A stretch of DNA of 64,000 bases from Bacteroides luhongzhouii (GTDB taxonomy: Bacteria > Bacteroidota > Bacteroidia > Bacteroidales > Bacteroidaceae): NCBI RefSeq assembly GCF_009193295.2, contig NZ_CP059973.1:930001-994000 (forward strand). The letters are read 5' to 3'. Below the pieces are notes generated by a model. The model did no database searches. It saw only the letters and a list, made by a program, of their open reading frames with translations, and was not told the DNA's origin. The first letter of the stretch is position 1; every line of letters starts with the position of its first letter. This document shows, in pieces, positions 54,332-62,463 of this stretch. A program made the translations under genes and the position numbers.

Positions 54332-55726
54332 ATGGAAAACATAAAACTAAGAGAAAAAATCGGGTATGGATTAGGAGATGCTGCTTCTTCCATGTTTTGG
54401 AAGTTATTCACAATGTATCTGCTATTCTTCTACACAGACGTGGTAGGTATCTCTTCGGCAGTGGTAGGAACAATGTTCCTTATCACACGCATTTGGGACA
54501 CTTTCCTCGATCCGTTTGTCGGAATATTAGGCGACCGGACAAACTCACGCTGGGGTAAATTCCGCCCCTACCTACTATGGATAGCCATACCATTCGGCAT
54601 CTGTGGTATACTGACCTTCTCATCTTTTGGAGATAACATGACTACCAAAATAATATTTGCCTATGCCACATATACCCTTATGATGATGGTATATTCATTA
54701 ATCAATGTTCCGTACGCATCTCTATTAGGAGTAATGTCTGCCAATCCACAAGTACGCACAGAGTTCTCCTCCTACCGCATGACATTTGCTTTTGGAGGAA
54801 GTATTCTGGTACTATTCCTCATTGAGCCACTGGTTGATATATTCAGTAAAATGAAGATAACGGAAAATATACCTGACATCGCTTTCGGCTGGCAGATGGC
54901 TGCAGTCGTATTTGCGATTATGGCTAGTGGAATGTTTTTATTAACTTTTCTATGGACAAAAGAAAGAGTGCAGCCCATAAAGGAAGAAAAAGGATCACTG
55001 AAAGAAGATCTGAAAGATCTGGGCAGAAACAAACCCTGGTGGATTCTTTTATGCGCAGGAATCATGGCATTAGTGTTCAATTCTCTTCGTGACGGTTCTG
55101 CTGTATTCTATTTCAAATATTATGTAGACAGCTCCGATACATTCTCTTTCTCATTCATGAATAGTGCCATTACTCTAATCACGATCTACTTGGTATTAGG
55201 ACAAGCCGCCAATATCCTCGGAATCATGTTTGTGCCATCACTCACCAAAAGAATCGGTAAAAAGAAAACTTATTTTGTAGCAATGGTTGGCGCTACCATT
55301 CTAAGTGTTTTATTCTACTTCCTTCCTAAAGATTTTATCTGGGGAATTCTTTGTTTACAGGTCTTAATAAGTATCTGTGCGGGTATTATTTCTCCTTTAT
55401 TATGGTCTATGTATGCAGATATATCAGACTATTCCGAATGGAAAACCGGAAGACGGGCAACCGGCCTGATATTCTCTTCTTCGTCCATGTCTCAAAAGTT
55501 CGGTTGGACAATCGGAGGTGCTTTGACCGGATGGCTACTGGCCTATTTCGGTTTCAAAGCAAATGTAATCCAATCCGACTTTGCTCAAACCGGCATTTGT
55601 ATGATGATGAGTATCTTCCCGGCAATTGCCACCATGCTATCAGCATTCTTCATTTCACGTTATCCGTTAAATGAAAAAAGATTATATGAAATATCAACAG
55701 AACTCGAAGAGAGAAGAAAAAAGTAA
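54332..55726 (+). CDS. GPH-family sugar:cation symporter (MelB-like)
   Basis: The 464-residue inner-membrane protein has about 12 hydrophobic segments. The N-terminal signature KIGYGLGDAASSMFWK (quoted from EKIGYGLGD) and GDRTNSRWGKFRPYLLW, containing the GPH motif DRTxSRWGKxRP, assign it to the glycoside-pentoside-hexuronide family. It moves oligosaccharides into the cytoplasm with Na+ or H+. In this operon the probable cargo is the disaccharide that GH130 then splits with phosphate. The loop between segments 6 and 7 is charged, as usual. Confidence 0.93.
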   Translation: MENIKLREKIGYGLGDAASSMFWKLFTMYLLFFYTDVVGISSAVVGTMFLITRIWDTFLDPFVGILGDRTNSRWGKFRPYLLWIAIPFGICGILTFSSFGDNMTTKIIFAYATYTLMMMVYSLINVPYASLLGVMSANPQVRTEFSSYRMTFAFGGSILVLFLIEPLVDIFSKMKITENIPDIAFGWQMAAVVFAIMASGMFLLTFLWTKERVQPIKEEKGSLKEDLKDLGRNKPWWILLCAGIMALVFNSLRDGSAVFYFKYYVDSSDTFSFSFMNSAITLITIYLVLGQAANILGIMFVPSLTKRIGKKKTYFVAMVGATILSVLFYFLPKDFIWGILCLQVLISICAGIISPLLWSMYADISDYSEWKTGRRATGLIFSSSSMSQKFGWTIGGALTGWLLAYFGFKANVIQSDFAQTGICMMMSIFPAIATMLSAFFISRYPLNEKRLYEISTELEERRKK

Positions 55727-55751
55727 ATTCATCACTAACCAACTAACCAAT

Positions 55752-58415
55752 ATGGCTCATATTCCAATTCGGTCCTATTTATATTTACTATTGGGTACAA
55801 CCCTATTCTCATGTGCACCTCAAGAGCTAAAAACGCCATTTGAATTAAAATGTGAGAATATACCCGTTCCTGTAGGAGTAGATACTCAAACTCCCAGACT
55901 CTCCTGGAAACTTCCGCTACTAGAGGAAGATAGTATCAACAGAGTTGAGATATGGCTATCAACAGACAGTACTCAATTATCAGACAGACAGTCTGGTTAT
56001 TGGAACAAATCCATCATAGGAGCTCCCATAAGAGTCTCCTATGATGGACAACCATTAGATTCATATACAACGTATTATTGGAAAATAGGCTATCAAACCT
56101 CTTCCAAACAGAAAACTACATTTTCTCCAATATCCTCCTTCACGACAGGATGTTTATCACCCGACAACTGGAAAGGGAAATGGATTACTGACAAACATGA
56201 CATCACATACCGTTCGGCACCCTATTATAGAAAGAACTTCCAATTAGACAAAACAATCGAGCAAGCCTTACTCACTATTGCATCGGCAGGCCTGCATGAG
56301 CTCTCAGTCAACGGGCAACGGGCAGGAAATCATTTCCTGGACCCTATGTATACACATTTCGACAAACGTATATTATCAGTCACTCATGATGTTACGTCAT
56401 TACTATCTCTGGGTGAAAATGTAATAGGAGTACAACTGGGGAACGGCTGGTATAATCATCAATCCACAGCAGTATGGTTTTTCGACAAGGCTTCATGGAG
56501 AAACCGCCCTAAATTCACAGCACAACTCCATCTGCGTTACACAGATGGAACAACAGAATATCTGGGTACTGACTCAACCTGGCAAACAACTGACAGCCCG
56601 GTTATTTTCAACAGCATCTATACAGCCGAGCATTATGATGCACAGAAAGAATTAGCAGGCTGGGACTCCCCCGGATTCAACGCTACCGGATGGTATCATG
56701 CACAAGAAACCGAATCGCCTACGGAAACGATCAAATCACAAGTTATGCATCCGATTCGTGAAACGGCCCGCTATACAGCAACTCAATGTAAAAAAATAAA
56801 TGACAGCTGCTACGTCTATCATTTCCCCCAAAACATTGCAGGTGTCACCGAGCTAAAAGTGAAAGGGAAAAAAGGAACAAAACTGCACCTGAAACACGGG
56901 GAACTTTTAGACAAAAACGGTATGGTAAACATGGCAAATATAGATTATCACTACCGGCCGACAGACGACAGCGATCCTTTTCAAACAGACATCGTCATAC
57001 TTAGCGGAAAGCAAGATAGATTCATGCCCAAATTCAACTACAAAGGTTTTCAGTTTGTAGAAGTCTCATCATCTGCCCCTATTCAATTATCCGACGAAAA
57101 TCTTGTTGCAGTAGAAATGCACAGTGATGTTCCGGCCATCGGCTACTGGTCTTCGTCATCCGAGCTGCTAAACAAAATATGGAAAGCCACTAACAGTTCC
57201 TATTTAGCCAACTTGTTCGGTTACCCGACTGACTGCCCTCAACGGGAAAAGAATGGCTGGACAGGAGATGCACATATTGCCATAGAAACAGGATTATACA
57301 ATTTCGATGGTATCTCTATATATGAGAAATGGATGAACGACTTCTATGATGAACAAAAAGGCAACGGAGTCCTCCCGTGTATCATCCCAACTTCTGTATG
57401 GGGCTATGATTGGGCCAACGGGGTCGACTGGACGAGTGCTGTCGCCATTATCCCCTGGGAAATTTATCGATTTTACGGAGATGCCACATTACTCCGCCAC
57501 ATGTACGGACCAATCAAAAAATATGTCTCCTATATAGAATCCATATCAACCAATCATCTTACAGACTGGGGACTGGGCGACTGGGTACCTGTACGCTCAA
57601 AAAGCAATACAACCTTGACTTCCTCTATCTATTATTATACGGACGTCTGTATTCTGGCCAAAGCAGCCAAACTTTTCGGATATACCGAAGATGCCTCCTA
57701 TTATAACACGCTGGCACAAAAAATAAAAGAGGCTATCAACACCAGTTTTCTCAATAAAGAAACAGGAATATATGCAGAGGGGACACAGACAGAACTTGCC
57801 ATGCCATTATATTGGGGAATCGTTCCGGAAGAAGATAAAAAGAAAGTTGCTGCCAAACTACATGAATTGGTAGAAAAAGACGATTATCATCTGGACGTCG
57901 GTTTATTAGGAAGCAAGGCTATACTTTCCGCCCTGTCAGATAACGAATATGCGGAAACAGCTTACAAAGTCGCATCACAAGACACCTATCCTTCTTGGGG
58001 GTACTGGATCAAACAAGGCGCTACAACTCTACATGAAAATTGGCGGACAGATGTTGTTATCGACAACTCATATAACCATATTATGTTCGGAGAAATAGGA
58101 GCATGGCTATACAAAGGACTGGGAGGAATTCAGATCGATGAAAAACATCCCGGATTCAAGCATATTTTGCTAAAACCTTTCTTTCCGGCAGACATGGATG
58201 AACTTACCATACGTTATAATACTCCCTATGGCTGGTTAAATATCAACTGGATTCGTCAAACTAATGACTGCATCCGTTATACAATCGATATTCCGGCAGG
58301 CACTTCTGCAACATTTATTCCTTTTACGATGCCAGAATCCCAAAAATCTATAACTTTACAAGCCGGGAAACATTCACTTGAACTTGATTTTATTCACCAA
58401 TTAATCAATCAATGA
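55752..58415 (+). CDS. GH78-like alpha-L-rhamnosidase lipoprotein
   Basis: The 887-residue protein starts at the ATG at 55752, which opens a signal peptide and lipobox (LFSCA). A longer frame starts at 55671 inside the transporter but has no signal. Domains in order are an Fn3-like start (PVGVDTQTPRLSWKL), the Bac_rhamnosid_N region (RKNFQLDKTIEQALL to LGNGWYNH), a concanavalin-like part, and the alpha6/alpha6 barrel with the GH78 signature DCPQREKNGWTGDA (general acid Asp494 or Glu499 region) and HENWRTD. It removes terminal rhamnose-like sugars. The tail after its Cys is not acidic, so it is probably periplasmic. Confidence 0.88.
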   Translation: MAHIPIRSYLYLLLGTTLFSCAPQELKTPFELKCENIPVPVGVDTQTPRLSWKLPLLEEDSINRVEIWLSTDSTQLSDRQSGYWNKSIIGAPIRVSYDGQPLDSYTTYYWKIGYQTSSKQKTTFSPISSFTTGCLSPDNWKGKWITDKHDITYRSAPYYRKNFQLDKTIEQALLTIASAGLHELSVNGQRAGNHFLDPMYTHFDKRILSVTHDVTSLLSLGENVIGVQLGNGWYNHQSTAVWFFDKASWRNRPKFTAQLHLRYTDGTTEYLGTDSTWQTTDSPVIFNSIYTAEHYDAQKELAGWDSPGFNATGWYHAQETESPTETIKSQVMHPIRETARYTATQCKKINDSCYVYHFPQNIAGVTELKVKGKKGTKLHLKHGELLDKNGMVNMANIDYHYRPTDDSDPFQTDIVILSGKQDRFMPKFNYKGFQFVEVSSSAPIQLSDENLVAVEMHSDVPAIGYWSSSSELLNKIWKATNSSYLANLFGYPTDCPQREKNGWTGDAHIAIETGLYNFDGISIYEKWMNDFYDEQKGNGVLPCIIPTSVWGYDWANGVDWTSAVAIIPWEIYRFYGDATLLRHMYGPIKKYVSYIESISTNHLTDWGLGDWVPVRSKSNTTLTSSIYYYTDVCILAKAAKLFGYTEDASYYNTLAQKIKEAINTSFLNKETGIYAEGTQTELAMPLYWGIVPEEDKKKVAAKLHELVEKDDYHLDVGLLGSKAILSALSDNEYAETAYKVASQDTYPSWGYWIKQGATTLHENWRTDVVIDNSYNHIMFGEIGAWLYKGLGGIQIDEKHPGFKHILLKPFFPADMDELTIRYNTPYGWLNINWIRQTNDCIRYTIDIPAGTSATFIPFTMPESQKSITLQAGKHSLELDFIHQLINQ

Positions 58416-59200
58416 TAACTATGTACAAAAGAATCACCTTATTCACATTCATTTGCCTGCTCGCTTTAGCAGGAATAGCCCAAAATAAAGACACTTATAC
58501 CATTTTATTATCCGGAGCATCTTTTGCCGAACCTAACAATAAGTGGTTTGAAATGGGATGTCGTGCCCTTCACGCCATCCCCATCAATCGGGCTGTAAGT
58601 GCAGAATCTATTGCTCACACTGCAAATAAAATGCTGGACGGCACTCTCTATACCCCGGAAGAGTTCGATAACATTGATGTATTCGTCTTGATGCAAGTAC
58701 ATGAAAAAGACGTATATAACGAAGCAAACTTAAAAGAGAACTACAAGGATTATAAAACTCCTTTTGATGCTTCCGACTATGCCGTTTGCTATGATTATGT
58801 CATCAAGCGCTACATATCAGACTGTTATAACCAGAAATTCAATCCAAAATCCAGATATTACAACACTCCTTATGGGAAACCTGCTTCTATTGTCTTATGT
58901 ACTCATTGGCATGACAGTCGTCCGATATTCAACACTTCGGTCCGAAAACTGGCAGAAAAATGGGGATTCCCAGTAGTTGAATTCGACAGATACATCGGAT
59001 TCTCCAAAAACCAGAAACATCCGGTTACAGGAAAACAATATAGCCTAATTTACACTGGGGATTCACAAGAGACTCATGGAGAAGTATTTGGATGGCATCC
59101 GCCACATGGAGAACATTCATTTATTCAACAACGCATGGCTGCAATCTTTGCCGATACGCTTCGTAAGATATTGCTTCCCAAAGAATATATTAATGAATAA
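58412..59200 (+). CDS. SGNH-like secreted protein (DUF5040-type)
   Basis: The 262-residue protein has a signal peptide (about 1-23, ending GIAQNKD) and a single domain. ILLSGASFAEPNNKWF near the mature start is reminiscent of SGNH block I with Ser in GAS instead of GDS. The final GWHPPHGEHSF would hold the Asp-x-x-His equivalent, though degenerate. I assign DUF5040 from memory, with moderate confidence. No PUL protein of this type has a clear function that I can cite. It overlaps the GH78 gene by 4 bp and precedes the esterase by 18 bp, which suggests a role in removing esters or glycan decorations. Confidence 0.65.
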   Translation: MITMYKRITLFTFICLLALAGIAQNKDTYTILLSGASFAEPNNKWFEMGCRALHAIPINRAVSAESIAHTANKMLDGTLYTPEEFDNIDVFVLMQVHEKDVYNEANLKENYKDYKTPFDASDYAVCYDYVIKRYISDCYNQKFNPKSRYYNTPYGKPASIVLCTHWHDSRPIFNTSVRKLAEKWGFPVVEFDRYIGFSKNQKHPVTGKQYSLIYTGDSQETHGEVFGWHPPHGEHSFIQQRMAAIFADTLRKILLPKEYINE

Positions 59201-59218
59201 TCACCAAATACTCATCGG

Positions 59219-61138
59219 ATGAAAAAACTTCTATCATTAACAGTTTGCTTGTTATTTGTCCTATCACAAATAATGGCACAGCTTTCCGTACCTTCTTTCT
59301 TTTCAGACCACATGGTGCTGCAACGTGAGAAGCCAATCAATATATGGGGAACTGCCAGTGCCGGTGAGCGAATTAGCGTAACATTAGGAAATGCTCAAAA
59401 GAGTACCCGAACCGATAAAAATGGGAAATGGTCAGTCAGCCTACCTCCTATGCAAGCCGGTGGACCGTATACTCTAAATGTAAAAAGCCCCAAGCAGACT
59501 TTATCATTTACAGATATTTTAATCGGTGAAGTATGGATCTGTAGCGGACAGTCAAATATGGAGTTTCGTCTGCGTAGCGCTAATCATGCTACCGAAGAAG
59601 TCGCAGCTGCCAATTACCCTCAAATCCGTTCATTCAACGTAACTCAAGAAATGGGACACACTCCTAAAACCGACTTAAAAGGTAAATGGGAAGTGTGTTC
59701 GCCCGCCTCCGCTTCTGATTTTTCAGCTGTCGGCTATTTCTTTGCGCGTGAATTATACCAAAAACTCAATATTCCTATCGGATTCATCAACTCCTCATGG
59801 GGTGGTACGGACATCGAAACCTGGATGAGCATGGAAGTGATAGAGCATTTCCCGAAATATGAAAAATCATTAGCCCGTATGCGCTCTTCTGAATTCGAAG
59901 AATACATCAAGCACAGTGACAAAGTCAAAAAAGAATTCGAACAAGCCATCATAAACGAACCGGGAGAAAAAGAGAAATGGTATTTAGAAAATACCCCTAC
60001 AGAAAACTGGAAGGAACATATTGTTCCGTCATTATGGTCAAATGAAGAGTTATCCGGTATAGATGGAGTTGTATGGTTTACTTATCAGTTTTCCATACCG
60101 GCCAATTGTTTAGGACAGGATGCAGAATTGAGTCTCGGTACTATCGATGACGATGACATTACCTGGGTTAACGGACATGAAGTAGGACGAACGGTAGGAT
60201 ATGACCTGAAACGTCTATATAAGATTCCGACAGAAGTATTAAAGGAACAGAATACCATCACTATTAAAATATCCGACTATCGTGGAGGAGGCGGTCTATA
60301 TGGTCCTAAAGATGAAGTATACCTGAAAGTCAACAACCGAATTTTCCCTTTGTGTGATAATTGGAAGTATAAAGTTGCAGTATCGAGTGCACAATATGAT
60401 TATGTAGAATATGGTCCTAACGCTTTTCCCTCTTTGCTGTTCAACGCAATGATTCATCCGCTGGTAGGTTTGGGGATGAAAGGGGTAATCTGGTATCAGG
60501 GAGAAAACAATGCCGCCCGCGCCAACGAATACATTGATTTATTTCCGGCTTTAATTAAAGACTGGAGAAGCAGATGGAATAACGAATTCCCATTCTATTG
60601 GGTTCAATTAGCAAACTTCATGTCTCCGGCCAAGCAGCCTTCCGAGAGCCATTGGGCCAACCTGAGGGATGCACAGTCGAAGACACTGGTCTTACCACAT
60701 ACAGGACAGGCCGTCATTATAGACATCGGGGAAGAAAATGACATACATCCCCGCAACAAACAAGATGTAGGTAAACGACTTGCTTTGCATGCTCTCCACA
60801 ATGATTACGGATATAACTCTATTGTTTGCACCGGCCCGATATTCCAGTCAGTAAAAAGAACCGGAGATGCACTAGAGATCACCTTTGACACTTGTGATGA
60901 GCAACTAGTAGCTCGTAATAAATATGGCTATTTATCAGGATTCGCCATTGCCGGCACAGATGGAAAATACCAATGGGCACAGGCTAAAATCGAGAATAAT
61001 AAAGTAATAGTATGGAATAAGAAAATACAGCAGCCGGTCTCTGTACGATATGCTTGGGGAGATAATCCCGACGATGCTAACTTATACAACGCAGCCGGTT
61101 TACCAGCCTCTCCTTTCGAAGGACACATCAACCAATAA
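59219..61138 (+). CDS. Sialate O-acetylesterase-like carbohydrate esterase (CE20/SASA)
   Basis: The 639-residue protein has a signal peptide (about 1-20, ending IMAQLS) and the SASA fold. SVPSFFSDHMVLQREKPINIWGTAS (core FFSDHMVLQRE) is the typical start. The nucleophile Ser112 sits in ICSGQSNMEF, with SSWGGTDIETWMS and WYQGENNA as further blocks. A jelly-roll carbohydrate-binding insert lies at about 270-375 (DDDDITWVNGHEVG). It should remove acetyl groups from PUL oligosaccharides outside the cytoplasm. It is the last gene of the operon and is followed by a terminator. Confidence 0.88.
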   Translation: MKKLLSLTVCLLFVLSQIMAQLSVPSFFSDHMVLQREKPINIWGTASAGERISVTLGNAQKSTRTDKNGKWSVSLPPMQAGGPYTLNVKSPKQTLSFTDILIGEVWICSGQSNMEFRLRSANHATEEVAAANYPQIRSFNVTQEMGHTPKTDLKGKWEVCSPASASDFSAVGYFFARELYQKLNIPIGFINSSWGGTDIETWMSMEVIEHFPKYEKSLARMRSSEFEEYIKHSDKVKKEFEQAIINEPGEKEKWYLENTPTENWKEHIVPSLWSNEELSGIDGVVWFTYQFSIPANCLGQDAELSLGTIDDDDITWVNGHEVGRTVGYDLKRLYKIPTEVLKEQNTITIKISDYRGGGGLYGPKDEVYLKVNNRIFPLCDNWKYKVAVSSAQYDYVEYGPNAFPSLLFNAMIHPLVGLGMKGVIWYQGENNAARANEYIDLFPALIKDWRSRWNNEFPFYWVQLANFMSPAKQPSESHWANLRDAQSKTLVLPHTGQAVIIDIGEENDIHPRNKQDVGKRLALHALHNDYGYNSIVCTGPIFQSVKRTGDALEITFDTCDEQLVARNKYGYLSGFAIAGTDGKYQWAQAKIENNKVIVWNKKIQQPVSVRYAWGDNPDDANLYNAAGLPASPFEGHINQ

Positions 61139-61163
61139 ACGGCCTACGAAAAAACAGAAAAAG

Positions 61164-61205
61164 AATACCGGCAATGAATGTATGATCATCATTTCCGGTA
61201 TTTTT
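61164..61205 (+). terminator. Rho-independent terminator of the PUL operon
   Basis: AATACCGGCAATGA (61164-61177) pairs with TCATTTCCGGTATT (61189-61202) with one internal mismatch and is followed by TTTTT. Confidence 0.88.
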
Positions 61206-61284
61206 CATATTTACAGTCCACTCCCTAATCGTCCAGAGACTATATTTTCTCTTTCCGCAACGTTGTAATTTAAAGATTATCACG

Positions 61285-61292
61285 TATCTTTG
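61285..61292 (+). promoter_or_regulatory. -7 box of GNAT-like gene
   Basis: TATCTTTG, 25 bp before the ATG at 61318, with a GTTG -33-like element at 61262-61265. Confidence 0.6.
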
Positions 61293-61317
61293 CCTCCTCA
61301 AATCATAAATACGAGAT

Positions 61318-62454
61318 ATGGCTATTACAATCAAGAAAGTCTCCACAAAGAGAGAACTTAAGAAATTTATCCGTTTCAATTACAGAATGTACAAGGGCAA
61401 CCCATATTCTGTGCCCGACCTCTATGACGACATGCTCAACACCTTCAACAAAAAGAAAAACGCAGCATTCGAATTCTGTGAAGCAGATTATTTCCTCGCA
61501 TACCGGGACGATAAAATAGTAGGACGTGTAGCTGCAATCATCAACAACCAGGCGAACGAGAAGTGGAAATGTAAAAACGTTCGTTTCGGATGGATAGACT
61601 TCATCGACGATCCCGAAGTATCATCCGCACTCATCAAAACGGTGGAAGAATGGGGAAAAGAACGAGGCATGACTCACATTGCCGGCCCTCTCGGATTTAC
61701 TGATTTCGATGCAGAAGGAATGTTAGTTGAAGGATTCGACCAACTTAGCACCATGGCCACTATCTACAACTACCCGTACTACCCCGTACACATGGAAAAG
61801 TTAGGCTTTGAAAAAGACGCCGACTGGGTAGAATACAAGATATACATACCGGATGCCATTCCCGACAAGCATAAACGTATCTCCGAACTGATCCAACGTA
61901 AATACAACCTCAAGATAAAGAAATATACTTCCGGAAGAAAGATAGCCAAAGACTACGGACAGAAGATTTTCGAACTGATGAACGAAGCATACAGTCCACT
62001 TTATGGTTATTCTCCATTGACACAGCGGCAAATCAACCAATACGTGAAAATGTATCTGCCGATCCTCGACTTACGGATGGTTACACTGATTACTGATGCC
62101 AATGACGAACTGGTCTGTGTAGGTATCTCCATGCCATCTCTCGCCGAGGCTTTACAGAAATCAAACGGGCGTCTGTTGCCACTCGGATGGTTCTATCTGT
62201 TAAAGGCATTATTTATGAAACGCCGTGCCAAAATGCTTGATCTGCTACTCGTTGCAGTGAAACCGGAATATCAAAATAAAGGTGTTAACGCTTTGTTATT
62301 TTCCGATTTAATTCCTGTTTATCAAAAATTAGGTTTTATCTTTGCGGAAAGCAACCCCGAACTGGAACTGAACGGAAAAGTTCAGGCACAATGGGATTAC
62401 TTTGAGACTCAACAACATAAGCGCCGCCGTGCGTTCATCAAAGAGATAAAATAA
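61318..62454 (+). CDS. GNAT-like N-acetyltransferase
   Basis: The 378-residue cytoplasmic protein is a twin-domain acetyltransferase-like protein. The N-terminal part (DDKIVGRVAAIIN, and HIAGPLGFTDFDAEGMLVEGF in part) has a degenerate GNAT core. The C-terminal part (LLLVAVKPEYQNKGVNALLF) has the acetyl-CoA-binding Q/R-x-x-G-x-x-A/L loop (QNKGVN). It is a widespread single-copy Bacteroidota protein of unknown substrate. It lies 9 bp upstream of parE and probably shares its promoter. Nothing links it to the PUL except position. Confidence 0.8.
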   Translation: MAITIKKVSTKRELKKFIRFNYRMYKGNPYSVPDLYDDMLNTFNKKKNAAFEFCEADYFLAYRDDKIVGRVAAIINNQANEKWKCKNVRFGWIDFIDDPEVSSALIKTVEEWGKERGMTHIAGPLGFTDFDAEGMLVEGFDQLSTMATIYNYPYYPVHMEKLGFEKDADWVEYKIYIPDAIPDKHKRISELIQRKYNLKIKKYTSGRKIAKDYGQKIFELMNEAYSPLYGYSPLTQRQINQYVKMYLPILDLRMVTLITDANDELVCVGISMPSLAEALQKSNGRLLPLGWFYLLKALFMKRRAKMLDLLLVAVKPEYQNKGVNALLFSDLIPVYQKLGFIFAESNPELELNGKVQAQWDYFETQQHKRRRAFIKEIK

Positions 62455-62463
62455 AAAACAGCT

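Noticed and set aside
55671..55751. Longer N-terminus of the GH78 protein
   Set aside because: The extension lies inside the transporter gene and would bury the lipoprotein signal.
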